Source of the DNA: Desulforhopalus sp. IMCC35007
GTDB taxonomy: Bacteria; Desulfobacterota; Desulfobulbia; Desulfobulbales; Desulfocapsaceae
Direction of reading: 5' to 3'
Assembly: GCF_005116575.1 (NCBI RefSeq)
Contig: NZ_SWCN01000002.1
Location: 1-64,000 of the forward strand
DNA: 64,000 nucleotides
Numbering within the stretch: position 1 is the stretch's first letter; each line of letters opens with the position of its first letter. The notes beneath the pieces were generated by a model that was not told where the DNA came from, did not search any database, and saw nothing but the letters and a program-made list of their open reading frames with translations. Made by a program: the position numbers and the translations under genes. Shown here piece after piece: positions 18,205-26,603 of the stretch.

Positions 18205-19389
18205 CTACTCCTTCACAGGGATCAGCTCATTTTTCTTCATCACGGCCATAACGCCTTCAGTTGCCGTGACATCATTTGCCTGTACCCTGGTTCCCGGCCG
18301 GATTTTTGCCAGGCTGTTTACTATAACCCGCTCACCTCCAGCAAGTCCCCTGACAATAACTGCGTACTGCCGGGTTTCAAAACCCCTGCTCACATCAACA
18401 CGCTTTGCACTGTCCGTCTCGTCTACCACATAGACAAAACTACCCCTCTGATCCTCCTGAATAACACCCGGATCAAGCATCATGAATGCAGCCTTATCTG
18501 TTACAAAAAGATTCACATAGACAAAGGTGCCCTCTAAAAGCTTGCTTTCTGGGTTGGCGACCGTGGCCCTCATGGTGATGGTACCCGTCATGGGATCAAC
18601 CTGGTTATCATTAAAATCAACCACGCCCTTGAAGTAACCGCGATCCATGAGTTTTGCGTAATTGTTGGGAACAGTGACTCTGGCATCCAGGATTTCTTTC
18701 GATTTATACTGCTCAACGAGCTGATACTGCTCTTCATTGGGGTTGAAATAGGCGTGCATGGGATCATCACCTATGATTGTCGTCAAAAGTGTTTTGTCAC
18801 TGAAACCCACAATATTGCCGACATCAACATTCTTTCGGCTGATCTTTCCTGCAATGGGTGAGACAACATCGGTGTAACTCAGATTAAGAAGTGCCTCATC
18901 AAGAGCAGCCCTGCCTGCTTTGATTGCTGCCTGCAGCTCACCTACCCGCGCTTCATTTTGCTCCAGGGTCACACGGGGGGCAAGCCCCTCTGCGACAAGA
19001 GGTCGATACCGCTCAACATCTGCTTTTGCCAGTTTCAGCGAAGCTTCATCGCTTTCAATTTTAGCCCTTGCTTTTGCCACTGCAGCCTCATAGCTGTTTT
19101 TCTCAATGACAAAGAGTTTCTGTCCTTTCTCAACGTGAGCTCCTTCCTGAAAAAGAACTTCTTCAAGCTTTCCTGCGGCCCGAGCCCGAACCTCCACCCG
19201 CTGGCTCGCTTCCGTTTTTCCTGTATATTCAAGCCAGATAGGAACATTTTCACTCTTCACTGTTACCACATTCACCGACAGTGGCGGTGCTGCTGGCCGG
19301 GAGCTCTGCTGCTTTTGTTGCTCTTCAGTGCAGCCGCTGAAAATCATGCATCCGGCTAATATGACCATCGAAATACATCTTAGGAACAT
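18205..19389 (-). CDS. RND periplasmic adaptor lipoprotein (AcrA/MexA type)
   Basis: A 394-residue membrane fusion protein. The ATG at 19389 is preferred to the upstream TTG because AAGGGG precedes it and the protein then begins with a lipoprotein signal ending IFSGC. Features in order: beta-barrel strand VWLEYTGKTEASQRVEVRARAAG, lipoyl half-motif, a coiled-coil hairpin (about 95-165), the second lipoyl half SPIAGKISRKNVDVGNIVG, and C-terminal membrane-proximal strands. It links the RND transporter to TolC. It is the first gene of the minus-strand operon adaptor-pump-omptin. Confidence 0.93.
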   Translation of the reverse strand: MFLRCISMVILAGCMIFSGCTEEQQKQQSSRPAAPPLSVNVVTVKSENVPIWLEYTGKTEASQRVEVRARAAGKLEEVLFQEGAHVEKGQKLFVIEKNSYEAAVAKARAKIESDEASLKLAKADVERYRPLVAEGLAPRVTLEQNEARVGELQAAIKAGRAALDEALLNLSYTDVVSPIAGKISRKNVDVGNIVGFSDKTLLTTIIGDDPMHAYFNPNEEQYQLVEQYKSKEILDARVTVPNNYAKLMDRGYFKGVVDFNDNQVDPMTGTITMRATVANPESKLLEGTFVYVNLFVTDKAAFMMLDPGVIQEDQRGSFVYVVDETDSAKRVDVSRGFETRQYAVIVRGLAGGERVIVNSLAKIRPGTRVQANDVTATEGVMAVMKKNELIPVKE

Positions 19390-19477
19390 TGGAAAACCCC
19401 TTAGCAAATTTAAGCGCTATTCTTTGTCGCTGAAAAATCTTCATCAGGAGAAATCAAAGAGAGCTTTACCTCACCCA

Positions 19478-19492
19478 TCCTATATGGTAGGA
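19478..19492. promoter_or_regulatory. Small inverted repeat in the efflux divergent promoter region
   Basis: TCCTA-TATGG-TAGGA lies in the 230-bp gap between the divergent adaptor and TolC genes. Pump operons are often controlled by TetR or MarR repressors binding such sites, but five-base arms are short and no repressor gene is adjacent. Confidence 0.25.
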
Positions 19493-19619
19493 AAACAATG
19501 ATATCTCCAGTAAACACTAATGTTATCAAGGAATAAAAGTCAACCAGAATACGACTCTTACTATGAGTTATAAGCAATATAGACGGATCCGTACCGGCCC
19601 CGATCCCAAGGAGTTCACC

Positions 19620-20951
19620 ATGCTGCTGAGGTCACTTTGCATCATCTGTTGCCTGTTTTGTGTTGATGTGGCATCTGTTGCTGCTGCTCAAAAATTGTAT
19701 CTTCGAGATTTTCTTGACCTTGCCCTGGACAAAAACCCCCAGCTGGAAATTGCAGTACAGCAGTACCGGCAAACCAAGGGAAGGATGACACAGGCGACCG
19801 CAGCCTATCTTCCCCACCTCCAGCTTGGCGTATCTTTAGGCCGAAACCACTACGACAAACTTTCCCCTGTGGATGAAGACAATGTCGCAGGCGCAGGTAT
19901 CAGTGCATCCCAGCTTATTTACGATTTTGGCCAGACCACAGGCATAATTGAATCGAGCAGACTGACAGAAGAGGCTGCCCGCTCAAATATAGAACAATAT
20001 CTGCATAATGTGGTACTGCAGGTGAAAGAGTCCTACTATAACGTGCTGGAAAAAAGGTACCTGATAGAGGTTGCAAGAGAACAAAAAGAGAGCTACGAAC
20101 AGCACCTCCACAGAGCCAGAAAGTTCTATGAAGCCGGAATTCGTACCCAGATTGACATAACCAACGCTGAACTCGAACTTGCCAACGCCAGACTGGAACT
20201 GTTACGCGCCAAAGCTGATTTACAGTCTGCCAGGGTGGAACTTGAACAGGTAATAGGCACAAAACCAAATAATGGCCAGTACCTCGTTGCCAGCGACCAG
20301 GAGGTTGACCTTAACAACCTCAGTAAATCTGCACCGGTTCTCCCCTACTCTCTCTCCCAACTCCTCGCAATTGCACCAGATCACAGGCCAGGACTGCGGC
20401 AGATCGAGAAACTCTTCTCTGCTGCTGAAGCCTCACTCAAAGCGGTGCGGGGAGAAAACTGGCCACTTCTTGGAGCAACGGGATCCTACGATGGCTATGA
20501 AACCGACCTGGAAAACATCCCCGATCAGTGGCAGGTTACAGCAACTCTTACCTGGGATATTTTTTCAGGTTTCGAAACTGAAGGGAAAATTGCCGAGGCA
20601 AGGGCAAAAATGCTCGAACTCGGGGCATCCAGACGGGAACTGGAGTTATCGATCATTAAAGATATCACCGACCACCATCTCCGTGCTGTCGAAAACTATG
20701 AATCCATCGAGATTGCAGGCCTCGCCACGAGCCTTGCCCAGCGCAATCTTGAGCTCGCTGAAGGCAGATATCAGGCAGGCCTTGGCGATATGGTAGAATA
20801 CAACGATGCCCAGCTAAACTACACTTCCAGCCGTGCTGACCTGATTTCAATTTATTTTGCCTACCTTACCTCCATTGCCCGTCTCGATCAGGCTGCAGGA
20901 ATCGACCCAGGCATTCCACCTGGGACCCTGGAGATATTGCTCAAAAAATAA
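19620..20951 (+). CDS. TolC-family outer-membrane efflux channel
   Basis: A 443-residue outer-membrane protein, divergent from the RND genes. ATG 19620 is chosen because AAGGAG precedes it and a signal peptide follows (MLLRSLCIICCLFC ... VAAA). Two repeated helical halves are visible, each with long coiled coils: the first contains NPQLEIAVQQYRQTKGRMTQA and the second APDHRPGLRQIEKLFSAAEASL, both ending with the typical YxAGxxxxxDxxxA pattern (FYEAGIRTQIDITNAEL, RYQAGLGDMVEYNDAQL). It forms the trimeric exit duct for the pump encoded opposite. Its stop is one base from the end of the convergent HAD gene. Confidence 0.92.
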   Translation: MLLRSLCIICCLFCVDVASVAAAQKLYLRDFLDLALDKNPQLEIAVQQYRQTKGRMTQATAAYLPHLQLGVSLGRNHYDKLSPVDEDNVAGAGISASQLIYDFGQTTGIIESSRLTEEAARSNIEQYLHNVVLQVKESYYNVLEKRYLIEVAREQKESYEQHLHRARKFYEAGIRTQIDITNAELELANARLELLRAKADLQSARVELEQVIGTKPNNGQYLVASDQEVDLNNLSKSAPVLPYSLSQLLAIAPDHRPGLRQIEKLFSAAEASLKAVRGENWPLLGATGSYDGYETDLENIPDQWQVTATLTWDIFSGFETEGKIAEARAKMLELGASRRELELSIIKDITDHHLRAVENYESIEIAGLATSLAQRNLELAEGRYQAGLGDMVEYNDAQLNYTSSRADLISIYFAYLTSIARLDQAAGIDPGIPPGTLEILLKK

Positions 20952-20952
20952 T

Positions 20953-21825
20953 TCACTCCCTCTGCAGCCAGCGCAGCACAGCCTCACTCACCCCTCCTTC
21001 GTTGTTGGAGACCACGGTGGAGTAGAGATCCTTGAGCTGTTCCGGTCCATTGGCAACAATATAGCTTCCACCGGCCCAGGCGAGCAGATCCTCGTCGTTG
21101 TAATCGTTACCCACAGCGCAGGTTTTTTCTCTGGAAACAAAGAGTTTTTCAGCCAGCCAGGCAACCGACTGACTTTTTGACACAGCTGGATCAAAAATCT
21201 CAATCCAGCTCGAGCTGCCGTCAAGTGGGGAGGTCGCCCGAATTACGCTGTACTCTGGAAACTTCTGTGCCAATCTGGCGGCAACCTCCTCTCCCTGCTG
21301 GCCGGGTACTATGCAGAGCACCTCAGTGGCACTGCCCGTCGGTTCCAGTGGGCCTGTGGGAAGCGCCGAGGCGAAATCTTGATAGATGCTGAGCCGTCTT
21401 GAAAAATCAGGATTTTCAGTGCCATGAAAACGGTAGAGAAAGTGGTGTGTTTCAGGTATGGGTCTGTGTACCATATAGTCAAGTGCAGACTGCTCAAGAT
21501 ATTCTGCAATCTTCATAACATCCTGTTCATCAAGAGAGATGCTTTTGAGTAGCGCCTGACCGGGATAGTCGAAGATTCCTGCGCCTGTGCAAACAATCAT
21601 AAAATCTACGGCGAGCAGATTCTCTTCCCCCCTCATTTGGAGGGAGTCCAGCATCTTATACAGCGAGTATTCGGATCGCCCGGTGGCTATGGCGGTGGCA
21701 TAGCCTTTTTTTCGCAGTACCTGCAATGCAGCGAGATCTTTGGGGTTGAACCTCTTCTCATCTGTGAGAAGGGTACCATCAAGATCTGTTACAAATAATC
21801 CCTTATACGTTATTTTATTTTGCAT
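20953..21825 (-). CDS. HAD-superfamily (Cof-type, IIB) phosphatase
   Basis: A 290-residue cytoplasmic phosphatase. Motif I is VTDLDGTLLTDEKRF, motif II falls in AIATGRSEYSL, the conserved lysine is near SKSQSVAWLAEKL, and motif IV is AVGNDYNDEDLLAWAGGSYIVAN. The cap is the C2 type of the Cof/YbiV group, which hydrolyse sugar phosphates or nucleotide phosphates; the substrate is not predictable. ATG 21825 is chosen over an ATG 39 bases upstream because homology begins right after it, but neither has a strong ribosome binding site. Confidence 0.85.
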   Translation of the reverse strand: MQNKITYKGLFVTDLDGTLLTDEKRFNPKDLAALQVLRKKGYATAIATGRSEYSLYKMLDSLQMRGEENLLAVDFMIVCTGAGIFDYPGQALLKSISLDEQDVMKIAEYLEQSALDYMVHRPIPETHHFLYRFHGTENPDFSRRLSIYQDFASALPTGPLEPTGSATEVLCIVPGQQGEEVAARLAQKFPEYSVIRATSPLDGSSSWIEIFDPAVSKSQSVAWLAEKLFVSREKTCAVGNDYNDEDLLAWAGGSYIVANGPEQLKDLYSTVVSNNEGGVSEAVLRWLQRE

Positions 21826-21967
21826 TGAACAATAAACCAACCCACAAAAAAGTAACCACCTCACCAGAGGAGAATTACCCTCCTCTTCTAAAAGTAAAAT
21901 GGTTACCAGATTATCTTTGGTTTGTCAGTAGCCAACAACGTGGTATTGCAGTTGCGACGATAATCCT

Positions 21968-22519
21968 TTACCAGCTCTTACCCCTGCCTCTTTTCTGGTA
22001 ATCTCTCGGGGAGTGATTCTCAACCATCAAGACAACCTTTCGCACAATAAGGTTGCCATGCAATCCAATCTGCCATTCTCCCTGACTGTTTTTTGAAGGG
22101 TTCCAAAGGCGAATCCGATCAAAGGAAGAACGGTCACTATTATGAAACCTTCGCGGGTTCCCATCAACTTCGGCCATTGGTGTTACCCAGTTTCCCACCC
22201 GAAGCTCTGCCCCTCCCCTTCCCTTCTTCGACTTTGCAACCAAAACAACATTGTGCAGTTCAAGACGAGAGAGATTCAGCCATGGGTATTGTTCCTTCAG
22301 ACTTTTTTTGAGGAAAATAGTAGCACCCTCACCCTGGTACCCACGGATATGACTATCATTAAAATCAAGGACAAATTGTTCAACCATAGCCATCGCGCCC
22401 AATGGACTACTCAGCAAGATTACTACGGTCGCAGAAAGGATCTTTGCTAAATATTTCTCTCTCCAATTACTTTTAGAGGAACCGGCATCTTTTGCTCTGG
22501 AGTTTTTCAGGTTTTTCAT
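21968..22519 (-). CDS. Exported protein of unknown function
   Basis: A 183-residue protein with a long N-terminal region, basic then hydrophobic (YLAKILSATVVILLSSPLGAMA), that looks like an extended signal peptide. The mature part has an aromatic, strand-rich pattern (FDRIRLWNPSKNSQGEWQIGLHGNLIVRKVVLMV) typical of a small beta-sandwich, but no family was recognised. GAGGTG precedes the ATG. It stands alone. The 27-bp element at 22613-22639 lies about 94 bp upstream of its start. Confidence 0.5.
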   Translation of the reverse strand: MKNLKNSRAKDAGSSKSNWREKYLAKILSATVVILLSSPLGAMAMVEQFVLDFNDSHIRGYQGEGATIFLKKSLKEQYPWLNLSRLELHNVVLVAKSKKGRGGAELRVGNWVTPMAEVDGNPRRFHNSDRSSFDRIRLWNPSKNSQGEWQIGLHGNLIVRKVVLMVENHSPRDYQKRGRGKSW

Positions 22520-22880
22520 AGTGCACCTCGCAGTTGAATGTGAATGAAAATGTATCGTGCTTCATGGCTTCACTCTATGCGAGGCGAGCCTCCCTGTCAG
22601 TGGACAACGGGTGACATTGCCCGTATTTAGGGGCATGTCGACCCGATGTCGAGAATAACGACGCCGCCGAGGCTTTCCAGAGCTTTGTTGAAATTACGGA
22701 TTATCATCCCAACCGACAGACCGAGGTGTTCTCAGCTCCTCAAGCACATATACAGTCCGCCAGCGTCATCAAGCAAAAAGCAAACACCAGCCCGGCTGAG
22801 GTTGAAAAAACATTGGGGATTATTATTCTGCTATCAAGAGAAACCATTTTAATCCGACAAACCAACACCGGCCAAAGACA
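22520..22880. other. Divergent intergenic region
   Basis: The 361 bp between two divergent genes hold only short, unrecognised frames. The visible structure is the 27-bp imperfect palindrome at 22613-22639. A frame from about 22640 to 22935 reads through the start of the next gene without resembling any known protein. Confidence 0.4.
22613..22639. repeat. 27-bp imperfect palindrome (second copy)
   Basis: The element runs GACATTGCC, nine central bases, GGGCATGTC, so its ends form an imperfect hairpin. The first nine bases are identical to those of the element at 6796-6822 read on the other strand. Each lies upstream of a minus-strand gene. Confidence 0.3.
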
Positions 22881-23423
22881 ATGCCTATTCCTAAACCACA
22901 CCACCTCATTTACGGCACTCTTAAAGACTATCTGACCGGAGATGAGCTCACAGACACGGATGATGAACGTATTCGCCAGGAACTCTGCAGGATGATGGTT
23001 GAAGAAAAAGGCTATTCGCCAGATCAGCTGCAAACCAGACTCACCATAGAAACCCTTTTCTCAAGGTGTTTTGTCACCTCAACTATTGAGCTCACCGTCT
23101 TCCACCAGGGGCTGGCATCCATGATACTGCGCTATGGCCCCGGTTCACTGGTGAGCCGGGAAAGATCAGCCATTGCCGCAGCCAGGGTTCTCGTCCCTGA
23201 CCACCAGATTCCTCTTGCAATCGTTACAAATGGCAGAGATGCCGAACTTTTGGATACTAAAACTGGCAAGATTCTAGGATATGGGTTACATTCAATTCCA
23301 GACAGTGAAACTCTCCCGCACCTCCTTGAAAACGTGTGTTATCTCAAACCATTAGAAGGAAAGAGGCGAGAAAGAGAGCTACGAATTCTCAATGCCTTTG
23401 ATGTTGAGCGCTGCTGCTACTGA
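22881..23423 (+). CDS. Stand-alone HsdR N-terminal-like nuclease domain protein
   Basis: A 180-residue protein resembling the N-terminal region of type I restriction R subunits (HSDR_N type) as found in free-standing small proteins. Visible blocks are DERIRQELCRMMVEEKGYSPDQL, then FVTSTIELTVFHQG, LRYGPGSLVSRERSAIAAARVL and QIPLAIVTNGRDAELLDTKTGK. No helicase domain follows and no hsdM or hsdS gene is nearby, so this is not a working restriction system by itself. In full-length HsdR this fold carries a PD-(D/E)xK nuclease; the usual D...ExK order is not obvious here (a T replaces the expected acidic residue near TSTIELTVF). Function unknown. Confidence 0.6.
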   Translation: MPIPKPHHLIYGTLKDYLTGDELTDTDDERIRQELCRMMVEEKGYSPDQLQTRLTIETLFSRCFVTSTIELTVFHQGLASMILRYGPGSLVSRERSAIAAARVLVPDHQIPLAIVTNGRDAELLDTKTGKILGYGLHSIPDSETLPHLLENVCYLKPLEGKRRERELRILNAFDVERCCY

Positions 23424-23500
23424 GTCAATCCTGGAAGAGCCATCCCAGCCGTTCTGCCGTGGATTAGAAGAATTATGATCAAATATATTAAGGGATAATT

Positions 23501-24850
23501 ATGTCTACTGGACCTGATAATTGGACAAAATCAAGTTGGAAAAAGTTTACAGCACTGCAACAGCCAAACTGGCCGGACCAGGATGCTGTAGATAAGGTTC
23601 TCACTGACCTTAGTACCCTGCCTCCACTTGTTTTTGCAGGGGAAATCCGCTCACTCAAAGAACTTCTCGCAAAAGCTGTGACCGGTGATGCATTCCTGCT
23701 TCAGGGTGGTGATTGTTCTGAAAATTTTTCCCATGTCACAGCGCCAAACATCAGAGAGACCTTAAAGGTACTTTTGCAGATGGCGGTTGTTCTTACCTAC
23801 GCGGGTGGTAAGCCCGTTGTAAAAGTTGGCCGGATTGCAGGCCAGTTTGCCAAACCTCGATCTGCTGACATGGAGACCATTGACGGCATTGAGCTTCCCT
23901 CCTACCGGGGGGATATGGTCAACTGTGCCGAGTTTACGCCGGAGTCACGAGTCCCCAACCCTAAATACATGCTCAAAGGCTATAACATGGCGGCCTCAAC
24001 CCTGAATCTTCTCCGGGCATTTACCAGAGGCGGGTTTGGGTCCCTGCAACGGGTTCAGGCATGGAATCAGGAATTTGTTGCCGGCTCACCTCTGGGCAGA
24101 AGTTATGACCGCCTGGGTAAGCAGATCAGCCAGGCAATCCGGTTCATGGAAACCATCGGGATATCCGCTGATACCCCGCAAATAAACCAGACCCAGCTGT
24201 TCACCTCCCATGAGGCCCTTCTTCTCCAGTACGAGGAGGCTATGACCCGTCAGGATCATATCACCGGAGACTGGTATGACTGTTCCGCCCACATGCTCTG
24301 GATTGGTGAACGGACCCGTCAACTTGATGGTGCCCACGTAGAATTCCTCCGGGGTGTTCACAACCCCCTTGGCCTTAAAATCGGACCAAATTACGACCTG
24401 GATGATGTGAAAAGGCTTGTTGAGAAACTCAATCCCCATAATGAAGCGGGCCGCCTCACCATTATCACCCGTCTCGGCATGAAAAATGTGGAAAAGGTGC
24501 TCCCGCCACTGCTCAGAGAAATGAAACGGGAAGGACAGAATATCGTCTGGAACTGTGACCCAATGCACGCCAACACCTATACCGCCAAGACAGGGCACAA
24601 AACCAGAAACTTTAATGATATTCTCTCGGAGATCACCTGTTTCTTTGAGACCCACTGGTCAGAGGGAACCATTCCCGGCGGTATCCATCTCGAAATGACC
24701 GGTAATAATGTAACTGAGTGTACCGGTGGAGCCCACAATATAAATGATGAACAGCTCTCCAGTAATTATCTCACCTCCTGCGATCCACGGCTCAATGCAG
24801 AACAAAGCCTTGAGGTCGCCTTTCAGATAGCTGATATGATCCGCAGTTAA
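23501..24850 (+). CDS. aroG: 3-deoxy-7-phosphoheptulonate synthase, class II
   Basis: A 449-residue class II (plant-type) DAHP synthase, the first enzyme of aromatic amino acid synthesis, joining phosphoenolpyruvate and erythrose 4-phosphate. Diagnostic stretches: FLLQGGDCSENF, KVGRIAGQFAKPRS, LPSYRGDMVNCAEFT, GADHVEFL-like GAHVEFLRGVHNPLGLKIGP, VWNCDPMHANT and GGIHLEMTGNNVTECTGG. AAGGGA precedes ATG. A strong intrinsic terminator follows, so it is a single-gene unit. AroD is encoded at 45454, far from it, so the pathway genes are scattered. Confidence 0.94.
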   Translation: MSTGPDNWTKSSWKKFTALQQPNWPDQDAVDKVLTDLSTLPPLVFAGEIRSLKELLAKAVTGDAFLLQGGDCSENFSHVTAPNIRETLKVLLQMAVVLTYAGGKPVVKVGRIAGQFAKPRSADMETIDGIELPSYRGDMVNCAEFTPESRVPNPKYMLKGYNMAASTLNLLRAFTRGGFGSLQRVQAWNQEFVAGSPLGRSYDRLGKQISQAIRFMETIGISADTPQINQTQLFTSHEALLLQYEEAMTRQDHITGDWYDCSAHMLWIGERTRQLDGAHVEFLRGVHNPLGLKIGPNYDLDDVKRLVEKLNPHNEAGRLTIITRLGMKNVEKVLPPLLREMKREGQNIVWNCDPMHANTYTAKTGHKTRNFNDILSEITCFFETHWSEGTIPGGIHLEMTGNNVTECTGGAHNINDEQLSSNYLTSCDPRLNAEQSLEVAFQIADMIRS

Positions 24851-24874
24851 TCATAGATTTCTTTGTCTTTTGAA

Positions 24875-24907
24875 GCGCCTGACGGATATCCGTCGGGCGC
24901 TTTTTTC
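24875..24907 (+). terminator. Intrinsic terminator of the DAHP synthase gene
   Basis: GCGCCTGACGG pairs with CCGTCGGGCGC (one T-G pair) around an ATAT loop and is followed by TTTTTTC. It lies 24 bases after the stop codon and is a textbook Rho-independent terminator. Confidence 0.92.
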
Positions 24908-25077
24908 TTTTCGAAAGGTCAACAGCCTTAAGCAATATTACATTTCAGTAATGTTTCTTGACGCCTCATCCTTCACGTTTACCTTTTCTCCTAAGTAAAA
25001 AAAACACCGATTTCATAGAGCGCAGAAAGTGAAATTGTTCACACACGCGAGTGAAATCAATTAAAGGAGAAAATACA

Positions 25078-26544
25078 ATGAACAGAAAGAAGGTGGCGCC
25101 AACAGGATTGGGCCTTGTCACATTTTTCTTCTTCTGCATTACCCTTGCAGGAGGTCAGGTTTTTGCCAAAGGGGACCTTAAAGACGACATTACTATTTTG
25201 GATCAATCATCCAAAGCCTTTGTCAGTGTGGTTAAAAAGGCCATGCCGGCTGTGGTTCATATCAAAGTGGAAAAAACCACCAAAGGTAATTCGAATGGCA
25301 GTTCCGGAGCTGAGGAGATGTTTAATCATCCCTTCTTCGAACAGTTTTTTGGACCCCAATTTCGCCAGCGGCTTCCACAGCAGCAGGATTATGTCCAACG
25401 CGGCCAGGGTTCCGGCTTTATTATCAATAAAAAAGGTTTCATCCTCACCAATAATCATGTGGTCGATGGAGCAGATACCATCCAGGTCATCCTTTCTGAC
25501 AAAAGAGAGTTTACTGGAAAAGTTGTGGGAACCGACCCTCAAAGTGATGTTGCTCTCATAAAAATCGAAAATGCGGTTGACCTGCCGGTACTCCCTCTTG
25601 GCGACTCTTCTACGTTAGAGGTTGCTGAGTGGGTTATTGCCATTGGTAACCCCTTTGGCCTCAGCCAGACTGTAACGGTTGGAGTGGTCAGTGCCACCGG
25701 AAGGTCCAGTGTCGGCATCAACGAGTATGAAAACTTTATCCAGACAGATGCGGCAATCAATCCGGGTAACAGTGGTGGTCCGCTCATCAATGCACAGGGA
25801 GAGGCTGTTGGCATCAACACAGCACTCTTTTCAAAAACCGGCGGCTATATGGGCATTGGCTTTGCTATCCCCATAAATATGGCGAAATCCATTGAGAAAC
25901 AACTCATGGAAAATGGAAAAGTGACCAGGGGATGGCTTGGCGTGGTGATTCAGAATGTTGACAAGGATCTGGCTGAATCCTTTGGCCTGAAACAGGCAGG
26001 AGGCATTCTCGTCAGTGAAGTCCAAGCAGATTCTCCAGCCAGTGCGGCAGGTCTCAAGCGTGGTGATATCATCATTAAACTCGATGATGCTACCCTTGAA
26101 GATGTGTCGGATCTGCGCAACAGGATAGCCCTTATTACACCGAACAGTACGGCAATGCTAGTGGTCATTCGTGACGGCAGAGAAAAGAAAATACAGGTTA
26201 CAATTGGTGAACAGCCATCGGATTTTGATCAACATGGCAGCGTGACGGGTGTTAAATCACTTGAAGAATATGGTCTCGCCCTGCAGGAGTTGACAAAAGA
26301 GCTTGCCGAACGTTTTGAGTTCGAAATGAACAGTGGTCTTATTGTCAGTAGTGTAGAGCCGGGAAGCCCCGCCGCAAAGGCAGGCATGAAGCCTGGACAA
26401 CTGGTGGAGGAAATTAACAGGATACCTGTGAGTAACCTTAAAGATCTCAACAAGATCTTAAGCGAAACCGGGAAAAATGATAAGATTCTTCTCAGGGTCC
26501 GATCCGGTAACTATGCAACCTATATCGTACTCGGAGCAAAATAA
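25078..26544 (+). CDS. Periplasmic serine protease/chaperone, Do (DegP/DegQ) type
   Basis: A 488-residue HtrA-family protein with a signal peptide (LGLVTFFFFCITLAGGQVFA). The protease domain has the full triad: H127 (LTNNHVVDGA), D157 (DPQSDVALIKI) and S232 (NPGNSGGPL). Two PDZ domains follow, about 280-375 and 390-485. ATG 25078 is chosen because AAAGGAG precedes it. It degrades or refolds damaged envelope proteins. The gene is monocistronic and convergent with the cyclase-like gene, with a shared hairpin between them. Confidence 0.94.
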   Translation: MNRKKVAPTGLGLVTFFFFCITLAGGQVFAKGDLKDDITILDQSSKAFVSVVKKAMPAVVHIKVEKTTKGNSNGSSGAEEMFNHPFFEQFFGPQFRQRLPQQQDYVQRGQGSGFIINKKGFILTNNHVVDGADTIQVILSDKREFTGKVVGTDPQSDVALIKIENAVDLPVLPLGDSSTLEVAEWVIAIGNPFGLSQTVTVGVVSATGRSSVGINEYENFIQTDAAINPGNSGGPLINAQGEAVGINTALFSKTGGYMGIGFAIPINMAKSIEKQLMENGKVTRGWLGVVIQNVDKDLAESFGLKQAGGILVSEVQADSPASAAGLKRGDIIIKLDDATLEDVSDLRNRIALITPNSTAMLVVIRDGREKKIQVTIGEQPSDFDQHGSVTGVKSLEEYGLALQELTKELAERFEFEMNSGLIVSSVEPGSPAAKAGMKPGQLVEEINRIPVSNLKDLNKILSETGKNDKILLRVRSGNYATYIVLGAK

Positions 26545-26562
26545 TACAGAAATCAGGTGATT

Positions 26563-26603
26563 TCAAAAAACTCCTTCCGTCTTTGTATCAGGCGGAAGGA
26601 GTT
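26563..26603 (-). terminator. Hairpin terminator between degP/Q and the cyclase-like gene
   Basis: AACTCCTTCCG (26569-26579) pairs with CGGAAGGAGTT (26593-26603). On the minus strand the stem is followed at once by TTTTTT, making a good terminator; on the plus strand the T-tract is weak. The upper arm is part of the last codons of the minus-strand gene, so the stop codon lies in the loop. Confidence 0.8.

Noticed and set aside
22881-24850. Restriction-modification island
   Set aside because: Only one HsdR N-terminal-like protein is present; the next gene is DAHP synthase and no methylase or specificity gene exists nearby.
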